The notes beneath the pieces were generated by a model, which searched no databases, was not told the origin of the DNA, and worked only from the letters and a program-made list of their open reading frames with translations. The translations under genes were made by a program, and so were the position numbers. DNA of 15,822 nt. It comes from an uncultured Oscillospiraceae bacterium. Lineage in GTDB: Bacteria > Bacillota_A > Clostridia > Oscillospirales > Oscillospiraceae. The stretch covers positions 1 to 15,822 of the forward strand of contig CAAEOU010000324.1 of the NCBI GenBank assembly GCA_900757695.1, written 5' to 3'. Below, piece by piece: positions 1 to 5,019 of the stretch. Each line of letters begins with the position of its first letter. Positions within the stretch are counted from its first letter, which is position 1.

Positions 1-10
1 AATATTCCAT

Positions 11-47
11 AGAATGCCATGTGGAGAGAAAAATATGGCATAATTCT
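11..47. other. Small imperfect hairpin near the left edge
   Basis: ATGCCAT (14-20) pairs with ATGGCAT (35-41), extended by AGA/TCT after a three-base bulge. There is no T-run after it, so it does not look like a terminator. It lies just upstream of two terminator-like hairpins and may belong to the 3' region of a transcript entering from outside the window. No gene is visible in bases 1-229. Confidence 0.3.
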
Positions 48-72
48 GCAAAGTCAATATTCACAAAGTTTG

Positions 73-120
73 AAGCCCCAGTTTGTTGATCTTGATCGGT
101 CAGCAAGCCGGGGCTTTTTT
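73..120 (+). terminator. Rho-independent terminator (first of two)
   Basis: AAGCCCC (73-79) pairs perfectly with GGGGCTT (110-116). A second helix inside the loop, TTGTTGA (83-89) with TCAGCAA (100-106), stacks on it across a small internal loop. Six T residues (115-120) follow. This is a good plus-strand terminator for a gene or small RNA lying left of the window. Confidence 0.65.
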
Positions 121-170
121 GCGTTCTCAACAAAAATAACAGCATTTGCTGATCGTATAAATATCACTGG

Positions 171-215
171 GGCCCTGTGCCTATCATTCTCTTGATGGAT
201 GCAGGGACCTTTTTT
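171..215 (+). terminator. Rho-independent terminator or leader attenuator (second of two)
   Basis: CCCTG (173-177) pairs with CAGGG (202-206), flanked by GG/CC. An inner helix CTATCA (181-186) with TGATGG (193-198) closes a six-base loop, and a run of T (210-215) follows. It lies only about 55 bases after the first terminator and ends about 15 bases before the signal-peptide reading frame at 230. It could terminate a short independent transcript or act as a leader attenuator for that frame. Confidence 0.55.
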
Positions 216-229
216 CGTTTTGAAGGGAG

Positions 230-427
230 TTGTTTTACACGAAAAATAGAAATCATAAACGTCTCTTTGCTCTCCTGCTGGTGCTTGCCTTGGTTGTCGG
301 CATGATCCCCAGTGCCTTGGCAGACAACGAGCCGGATATCTCGGCGGCAGAATCCACAAAGGAATCGCTGGTGGATTTTCAGTCGGAAGCAGAGCCGATC
401 GTCTCACCGCCGATACAATCCATATTA
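230..427 (+). pseudogene. N-terminal fragment of a secreted or surface protein, cut by the IS5-family element
   Basis: The frame encodes a clear Sec signal peptide: a basic start (KNRNHKR, residues 5-11), a hydrophobic core (LFALLLVLALVVGMIPSA) and an Ala-x-Ala-type cleavage region around SALA-DN. About 30 acidic, Ser/Glu-rich residues of mature protein follow. The reading frame then enters the IS left end, gaining only LGSL before a stop. The start is uncertain: the TTG at 230 has GGGAG almost touching it, which is poor spacing, and the frame is closed by a stop at 221-223. The rest of the protein is absent; the sequence right of the IS is unrelated. The original function cannot be told from the leader alone. 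Large cell-surface proteins of Firmicutes often begin this way, but no LPXTG or other anchor remains to confirm it. Confidence 0.55.
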
Positions 428-553
428 GGGAGCCTCTGAATAAACAGCCTTCATTCAGCGCAGCGCGAGAAAGTAGCCGATTTTCACATGGTTCAAACCA
501 TTCTGTCAGGAAACAGCCCATAAACCTTTGCATTTCTGCTCCATTTCCCGAAA

Positions 554-570
554 AGGGGCAGACTGCCCCT
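554..570 (-). terminator. Terminator hairpin of the IS transposase
   Basis: AGGGGCAG (554-561) and CTGCCCCT (563-570) form a near-perfect palindrome just past the transposase stop codon. Read on the minus strand the hairpin is followed by TTTT. It would end the transposase transcript within the element. Confidence 0.5.
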
Positions 571-573
571 ATA

Positions 574-1554
574 TCAGGTTGTGGAAAGTTTTCGCCCGGC
601 GATTGCAAGAGCGTATAGATTGGCACAGGCAAACAAAGCGTACAGCCGATTCTCGTTTTTCTTCAATCCGCGATACGCCGTTTTCCTATAGCCAAACTGG
701 CACTTGATGATTCGGAACGCATGCTCCACCTTACAGCGCACCGAAGACTTGCGGTTCTCAATATATCGTTCCCAATCAATTGCGTTGTCGCTCACCTGGG
801 GCAAACTGCTGGGGCGGCGGTTCATGCGGTAGTCAATGGCGGATAAATGCTCGTCGCAGGATACTTCGGGGCGCTTCTGGATTCCGAGATACCCGGAATC
901 TCCATATACCACTTCATCATCTTCTCGAATCAACGCGGCGGCCTGTGTGATATCGTGGGCATTTGCCGCCGTGACCGTCATGGTATGCACAAGCCCGCTG
1001 TCTGCATCCACACCGATGTGGCATTTCATCCCGAATTTCCACTCATTTCCCTTTTTCGTCTGATGTATTTCAGGGTCACGCTTCTTCTCCGCATTTTTCG
1101 TGGAGCTGGGGGCATTGATGATCGTCGCATCCACGATGGTGCCGCCTTTCATCATGTGGCCGGTCTGCACCATTACCCGGTTGATCGCATCAAAAAACAG
1201 CTTGTTCAGTCCTTTTTTCAAAAGATGGCAGAACTTGCACAGCGTCGTTTCATCCGGCACTGCTTCCGTCATGAAGTCAATGCCTGCGAATTTCCGCACG
1301 GCATAGCTGTCGTAGATGGCATCTTCAGTCGCCGGGTCAGACAGGTTGAACCAAATCTGAAGCAAATACATCCGCAGCATTTTTTCGATGCCCATGTGCG
1401 GACGGCCCCGCTTTCCCTTCGGATAATAGGGTTCAATGACACCAACCCACTCGTCCCAGGGAATGATTTCGTCCATGATTTCCAGAAATTCCTCCCGCTT
1501 CGTTTTCTTCTTGCGGCAGCTGTATTCGATGTCTGTAAATGTTTCCTGCTTCAT
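574..1554 (-). CDS. IS5-family (IS5 group) DDE transposase, intact
   Basis: The 326-residue protein catalyses cut-and-paste movement of the element. The N-terminal half carries the family's DNA-binding region (PWDEWVGVIEPYYPKGKRGRP, residues 32-52, in family members WxxxVxxIEPxYPK) and the YLLQIWFNLSDPATEDAIYD region (63-82). The DDE triad is visible: D142 in GGTIVDATIINAPSSTKN, D219 in VYGDSGYLG and E277 in RCKVEHAFRIIK. The length matches full-length IS5 transposase (about 330 residues). The ATG at 1554 has an AAGGAA-type ribosome binding site upstream. No frameshift or stop interrupts it, so it may still be active. The protein closely resembles the E. coli IS5 transposase as I remember it, including the shared segment DPEIHQTKKGNEWKFGMKCH. 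Confidence 0.93.
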   Translation of the reverse strand: MKQETFTDIEYSCRKKKTKREEFLEIMDEIIPWDEWVGVIEPYYPKGKRGRPHMGIEKMLRMYLLQIWFNLSDPATEDAIYDSYAVRKFAGIDFMTEAVPDETTLCKFCHLLKKGLNKLFFDAINRVMVQTGHMMKGGTIVDATIINAPSSTKNAEKKRDPEIHQTKKGNEWKFGMKCHIGVDADSGLVHTMTVTAANAHDITQAAALIREDDEVVYGDSGYLGIQKRPEVSCDEHLSAIDYRMNRRPSSLPQVSDNAIDWERYIENRKSSVRCKVEHAFRIIKCQFGYRKTAYRGLKKNENRLYALFACANLYALAIAGRKLSTT

Positions 1555-1640
1555 TTCCTTGCACCACCGTCGTTTTGATGATGTTATTATACCATATCCG
1601 GAACCTCCATGGTAGTGCGGATTAAATCAGAGGTTCCCTA

Positions 1641-1718
1641 AATCACCGCCCCAGAAAGGTACTCGGTTATAAAACCCCTGCTGAAATCCATTTTGAGATT
1701 CTGTTGCACTTGACTTGA
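1641..1718 (+). pseudogene. C-terminal remnant of an IS30-family transposase
   Basis: Reading from the base after the IS5 target sequence gives 25 codons and a stop, starting NHRPRKVLGYKTPAEI. The pattern N-x-RPRK-x-LG-[FYW]-KTP-x-E is the hallmark C-terminus of IS30-family transposases. The bases around the stop (TTGCACTTGACTTGACAATT, 1704-1723) look like the right terminal repeat of such an element. The rest of the IS30 transposase is missing, because the IS5-family element lies exactly at the break. The likely edge of the IS30 remnant is around 1723-1726. Confidence 0.75.
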
Positions 1719-1725
1719 CAATTCA

Positions 1726-2161
1726 CGCTCCCAGAAGCCTTCGATGGCCTCCAGACGTTTCTGGGTACGGCAACGATGATGACTACGCCGACAATTTGGC
1801 CAAATTCGCTATCGAATCCTACTGCTGGCACATAGAACACCGCCCCAATCCCCGCGGCGGCGAATATATGCCCGGCGTATACTCCGTCACGGCAAATGTT
1901 CAGCACGGCAACTGCACCCCTGCCTCTCCCGACGGACGTTACGCAAGAGAGCCTCTCAGCGACTGCCTTGGCCCGGTCCACACCCAGTGTTGCAGCCATG
2001 ACCACTCCGGCCCCACCGCCATTGCCAACTCTGTGGCAAAGATCGACCAGTCCCGGATCGCAAGCGGCGTCATTCTGAACTGGAAATTCTCTCCCGCCGC
2101 CGTGTCCGGCGATGTGGGGCGGGACAATCTGACCGCCTTCAACTTCTCCATGGATATTTAA
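1726..2161 (+). pseudogene. Glycyl radical enzyme fragment (PFL-like dehydratase/lyase family), broken at both ends
   Basis: The readable part, from about 1766, carries strings typical of the C-terminal third of glycyl radical enzymes of the diol dehydratase/choline lyase type: YGNDDDYADN, NPRGGEYMPGVYSVTANV, SPDGRYAREPLSD, PVHT-CCSHDHSGPTA, NSVAKID and LNWKFSPAAV-G. The frame stops at 2161 after NLTAFNFSMDI. Family members continue there for roughly 50-70 residues carrying the essential glycyl radical loop (RV-GY type), which is absent. The N-terminal part with the catalytic Cys and Glu is also absent, replaced by the IS30 remnant. In the +1 frame at 1734-1763, EAFDGLQTFL resembles the segment preceding GNDDD in relatives, hinting at a small deletion with frameshift near 1765. 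No activity is expected. The substrate class cannot be assigned. Confidence 0.7.
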
Positions 2162-2174
2162 CCGGGGTGTCGCA

Positions 2175-2582
2175 ATGGAACATACCATTCTCCCCCAGCA
2201 TGTGGGCATCAGTGTCGCAGATATGGACGTATCCATCAACTGGTACGGCGATATTCTGGGTTTCACACAGGTTTTCCGCACCTTTGTCTCCCATATCAAC
2301 TGCGACATTGCCGTACTGAGAAACGGCAGCTTTGAAATCGAGCTGTTCCATCATCGGGATTCCAGATCCCTGCCGAAGGATCGGCTGCACTCCGATGAGG
2401 ACATGATTACCCAGGGTACCAAGCATATGTGCTTCCGGGTGACCGAGCTGGACAGTTTTGTGGAAAAGCTCCGTCAGAAGGGCGTAACCATTGTCATGGG
2501 TCCCGGAACAATGGGAGAAAACAGATTCTATTACATTGCCGACCCATCCGGCGTACTCATTGAGTTGATGGAACCGGCATAA
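2175..2582 (+). CDS. VOC-family protein (glyoxalase/epimerase fold)
   Basis: The 135-residue protein is one vicinal-oxygen-chelate domain with two beta-alpha-beta-beta-beta modules. Module one starts at QHVGISVADMDVSINWYGDILGF (8-30) and module two at KHMCFRVTELDSFVEKLRQKGV (83-104). The C-terminal IADPSGVLIELME (121-133) is the usual VOC ending. Metal-ligand candidates are H9, E56, H84 and E130, the normal His/Glu pattern. Such proteins include lactoylglutathione lyase-like, methylmalonyl-CoA epimerase-like and antibiotic-binding members; nothing here selects one. The ATG at 2175 has only a weak GGGGTG upstream. It lies 13 bases after the glycyl-radical remnant, so it may once have been co-transcribed with it, and no own promoter is obvious. 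A strong hairpin follows directly. Confidence 0.85.
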   Translation: MEHTILPQHVGISVADMDVSINWYGDILGFTQVFRTFVSHINCDIAVLRNGSFEIELFHHRDSRSLPKDRLHSDEDMITQGTKHMCFRVTELDSFVEKLRQKGVTIVMGPGTMGENRFYYIADPSGVLIELMEPA

Positions 2583-2590
2583 GAAAATTA

Positions 2591-2618
2591 CTCCGCCATC
2601 GGTGACCCGATGGCGGAG
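2591..2618. terminator. Bidirectional terminator between convergent genes
   Basis: CTCCGCCATC (2591-2600) and GATGGCGGAG (2609-2618) form a perfect 10-bp stem, plus two further G-C pairs and a TGAC loop. On the plus strand it is followed by CTTTGAT (weak U-tract) and serves the VOC gene. On the minus strand it is followed by TAATTTTCTT (better U-tract) and serves the nine-gene operon, whose last stop is at 2641. Confidence 0.75.
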
Positions 2619-2640
2619 CTTTGATATGGTGCTGCTTTAT

Positions 2641-3675
2641 TCAGAATTCATTGGGTATGGTTCGTTCCCGAAATTTCTTCTCCTGAGGACGGCTCCGCAC
2701 CCGCTCCAGCCGTTTGAGTACACTGCCGCAGGGACACTGTCCCGGCAGTATCCTGCTTCGATCCTCTGTCCGATAGCGAATCATGGGCATAGCCTCCTGC
2801 AAAAGCGTTGTCACAACGATCTCTCCCACATGACCGTCCTCCACAGGGAGGCCAGATGCCGGGTCGATGATCTCATAGAACAGACCGGACTCCCAGACAT
2901 GATAACCGTCAAAGGCGGCACAGCCCACAGCTCCTGCCAGCCCCGTTTCGGTCATGCCGTAATGCTCATTGACCCGACAATTCCAAATACGGGAGATAGT
3001 TTCCCGTGCTTCCACGGACACATATTCCGCAGCCAGCAAAACACTGCGGAGGGAAGATGTAAGCCCTGTCAGGCCAGCTTCCGCAGAAAACCGGGCCACA
3101 GCAGCAATGACAGAGGGCGGCCCCACCAGCGCGGTGATCTGCCGCTCTGAAATAACACGCAAAAGCTCCGGATACTGCTCCAGCTGGGGATAGCCAAACA
3201 GCTCCAGTGTAACGGACATCTGCGCAAGCCCCTGCCGCAGCAATGCATTGAGGGATCCGGGGCTGCTTCCGGGAAGCAGGCTGAGAACCCGCTCTCCGGG
3301 GGAGACAAATTCCGCCATGCCATGGTGGAAATACTCCGTTGTTCGGGCCTGATCTGCCTCGGTGAAGCAGATGCGCTTCGGCATTCCGGTGGAGCCGCTT
3401 GTGGTCAGCGTTACAATACGCGCCACGGAATCAGGCCGGACGCAAAGCATCTGCCGGTAATGCTGTCTCAGATCCTCCGGCGTAGTAAAGGGAAGCCGTA
3501 AAAAATCCTCTATGGAGGAAATCCCGCCGTCGGGAAGATGGCGACGATAGAAGGCGCTGTGGGCACGGGCATAGGATACTGCCTCAGCCAGTCTGGCGAT
3601 CCGCCAGTCATCCAGAGCCTGACGGCTCGGGGGCACGGGCAGCCCCACATCTGCCCCAATCCAACGGTCAAGCAT
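2641..3675 (-). CDS. PaaK-like AMP-dependent CoA ligase, C-terminally short (DVU_1553-type)
   Basis: Enzymes of this family make an acyl-adenylate from a carboxylate and ATP, then the CoA thioester. Visible motifs in the 344-residue protein are the phosphate-binding loop TTSGSTGMPK (91-100), EHYGMTETG (237-245), GHVGEIVVTT (281-290), the MIRYRTEDRS segment (298-307) and PGQCPCGS (311-318), a PaaK-type Cys motif. Phenylacetate-CoA ligases run to about 430 residues. Here the chain ends soon after RLERVRSR (322-329) with a charged tail, so the mobile C-terminal domain that contributes to catalysis is missing. The ATG at 3675 is chosen because it overlaps the methyltransferase stop by eight bases and begins a plausible MLDRWIGADVG N-terminus; there is no clear ribosome binding site, suggesting translational coupling. 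A longer frame to 3828 would overlap the upstream gene heavily. It is the last gene of the operon. It could be inactive or act on an unusual partner. Confidence 0.8.
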   Translation of the reverse strand: MLDRWIGADVGLPVPPSRQALDDWRIARLAEAVSYARAHSAFYRRHLPDGGISSIEDFLRLPFTTPEDLRQHYRQMLCVRPDSVARIVTLTTSGSTGMPKRICFTEADQARTTEYFHHGMAEFVSPGERVLSLLPGSSPGSLNALLRQGLAQMSVTLELFGYPQLEQYPELLRVISERQITALVGPPSVIAAVARFSAEAGLTGLTSSLRSVLLAAEYVSVEARETISRIWNCRVNEHYGMTETGLAGAVGCAAFDGYHVWESGLFYEIIDPASGLPVEDGHVGEIVVTTLLQEAMPMIRYRTEDRSRILPGQCPCGSVLKRLERVRSRPQEKKFRERTIPNEF

Positions 3676-4384
3676 GTTTTTGTGCCAGAAGCAGGAAGTA
3701 GCCCGTATCCTTGTTATACAGTCTATCCGGAATCCAGCCCCCCTGTGCCCGGAACCATGCCTCAACGGAACCGCTGTCAAAAATCGCCTGTCCCATAAAG
3801 GCCTTGAGATCCTCTGTGCGATCCTCAAACAACGTGATCTCCATCTGGAGTTCCTCCAGAAGTGCCTGCAATCCGGGAATCACCGGCAGACCGTCCAGAC
3901 AATAGGGCGAGGGCAGCGGATCATGCTTGCCGCAATCCCCCTCCTTATGAGGCTGCCGCCAAAGGGCTCTGGCCTGCTTTGCCTCCTGCCGCCACCGATT
4001 CAGATCGGGATTCCTGTGGTAAACATCGCTGAGAATCAAAGCTCCCCCAGGACTCAACATGCAGATGGCCTCATGAATGGACTCTTCCTGACGCTCCAGT
4101 GCAGAGAAAACGCACTCCATCATCACAATATCAAAGCTGCGGGAGGGGAATTCCAGCGCCGAAGCATCCATTACCCGGGCGTCAAGTCCCCTTGCGGCAG
4201 CCGACTCCACGGCATCCTTGTCCACATCCACCGCCGTAACGGTGAGCCCAAATTCCGTCTGTGCAAGAAGGGCAGCTTCCCCCTTACCGCAGCCAATGTC
4301 CAGCAGCCTGCCGCCGGCAGGTATCCGAAGCTGAGACAACCCATAGCGGGTCAACTCCAACCCGCCGGGACGCAGTACCTCCAT
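3668..4384 (-). CDS. Class I SAM-dependent methyltransferase (DVU_1556-type)
   Basis: The 238-residue protein has a Rossmann-type methyltransferase fold: motif I LLDIGCGKGEAALLA (27-41), an acidic residue for the ribose in VTAVDVD (49-55), DASALEFPSRSFDIVMMECVFSAL around motif II-III, and LSPGGALILSDVYH for the later strand. The C-terminal third contains a Cys/His-bearing insert (HKEGDCGKHDP) and ends with an aromatic patch (DTGYFLLLAQ). The ATG at 4384 abuts the stop of the upstream gene, and its own stop overlaps the next start. The substrate is unknown. Constant association with a molybdenum aldehyde oxidoreductase suggests it modifies a protein, cofactor or substrate of that system; this is inference. 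Confidence 0.82.
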   Translation of the reverse strand: MEVLRPGGLELTRYGLSQLRIPAGGRLLDIGCGKGEAALLAQTEFGLTVTAVDVDKDAVESAAARGLDARVMDASALEFPSRSFDIVMMECVFSALERQEESIHEAICMLSPGGALILSDVYHRNPDLNRWRQEAKQARALWRQPHKEGDCGKHDPLPSPYCLDGLPVIPGLQALLEELQMEITLFEDRTEDLKAFMGQAIFDSGSVEAWFRAQGGWIPDRLYNKDTGYFLLLAQKHA

Positions 4385-4825
4385 TCAATCACCGCCTAAC
4401 TCAGGGAGCAGCTGATCCAGAATGTCCATGGCGTCCCCGATGAAATTCGGGCAGCGCTCCATCAGGACGCCCGAAGCCTTTGCTTCTTCGGCCTGCTGGG
4501 GGTCAGACATATCCGCGCCCAACAGCTGGGCACAGACGCAGGAGCCATGGCGCGCTTCAAACCGGCGGCGCAGCTTCGCCACGGCCTCCCGGGCATCCTT
4601 CGGCTCCACACCGGCAAGTCCCAGTACGATCACAGCGCCTGCAACAGCGCCGCAGGTCTGTCCCATCTCCAGCCCGCCGCCGAAGCAGGCAGCGATCCGA
4701 TCGGTATCCTCCCGGTCAAATCCGAACCCCTCCGCATAGCGTTCCAGCAGGCACTGACCGCAGTTCTTTCCTCGGAGCAGTGTCTGGGTGATCTCGTTTT
4801 TATCTGGTCTTACGGTATTCATCAT
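4385..4825 (-). CDS. C-GCAxxG-C-C family redox protein (DVU_1555-type)
   Basis: The 146-residue protein matches the C_GCAxxG_C_C family: NCGQC (C22, C25), ACFGGGLEMGQTCGAVAGAVIVLGL (C47, C58; the CGAVAG segment is the family GCAxxG box), then SCVC (C96, C98) and CPNFIGDAMDIL (C125). The spaced Cys residues suggest a metal or iron-sulfur centre or a redox-active thiol set; the biochemical role is not established to my knowledge. It starts ATG-ATG at 4825, overlapping the upstream stop (ATGA), with GGAGG seven bases before. It is co-translated with the methyltransferase that follows without a gap. Confidence 0.85.
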   Translation of the reverse strand: MMNTVRPDKNEITQTLLRGKNCGQCLLERYAEGFGFDREDTDRIAACFGGGLEMGQTCGAVAGAVIVLGLAGVEPKDAREAVAKLRRRFEARHGSCVCAQLLGADMSDPQQAEEAKASGVLMERCPNFIGDAMDILDQLLPELGGD

Positions 4826-5019
4826 TTATCCTCCATCAATGCTTCAACTTCTGCCATTTTCCCCTGGGCCAGTTCCTTTGAAATAAAGGTTTGTCCGCAT
4901 TTGGGACAGGCCGGAACGGCGTGGCCAAAGGAACGTCCCATATACTGAAAGACGACCTTCCGTTCCACCAACGGCTCATTGCATCTGCCGCAGCGCCAAT
5001 GGCGCGATTGTTCATTCAT
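4822..5019 (-). CDS. Small double-CxxC protein (DVU_1557-type redox or zinc-ribbon protein)
   Basis: The 65-residue protein has two CxxC pairs, CGRC and CPKC, about 26 residues apart, in a rubredoxin/zinc-ribbon-like arrangement: RCGRCNEPLVERKV...VPACPKCGQTFI. It then has an acidic, helical C-terminus (KMAEVEALMEDK). The start ATG at 5019 overlaps the stop of the 742-residue protein as ATGA. A longer upstream frame exists but would lie wholly inside that neighbour. It may bind Zn or Fe and serve as an electron carrier or assembly factor for the aldehyde oxidoreductase. This assignment relies on context and on a recalled family name. Confidence 0.75.
   Translation of the reverse strand: MNEQSRHWRCGRCNEPLVERKVVFQYMGRSFGHAVPACPKCGQTFISKELAQGKMAEVEALMEDK

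Larger units (their letters stand above)
426..1640 (-). mobile_element. IS5-family insertion sequence, about 1.2 kb, with terminal inverted repeats
   Basis: The ends are GGGAGCCTCTGA (428-439) and, on the opposite strand, GGGAACCTCTGA (reverse complement of 1627-1638): a 12-base inverted repeat with one mismatch, extended by a shared TA. One intact transposase gene fills the element on the minus strand. Size, ends and transposase fit the IS5 group of the IS5 family. That group normally duplicates a YTAR target of four bases. Here both flanking tetramers fit YTAR (TTAG at 425-428 and CTAA at 1638-1641), but they are not direct copies, so no simple target duplication is present. Bases 440-573 inside the element are non-coding apart from the transposase terminator hairpin. 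Confidence 0.85.

Noticed and set aside
847..1578. Plus-strand frame inside the IS element
   Set aside because: It lies opposite the intact transposase and has no family features.
1715..1765. TTG at 1715 as a genuine start for the glycyl radical enzyme fragment
   Set aside because: The first 16-17 codons come from the IS30 terminal region and a frame-shifted stretch. No ribosome binding site fits and family homology begins only at about 1766.
3676..3828. N-terminal extension of the CoA ligase by about 51 residues
   Set aside because: It would overlap the methyltransferase by more than 150 bases and adds basic, non-homologous sequence. The ATG at 3675 gives a normal operon overlap.
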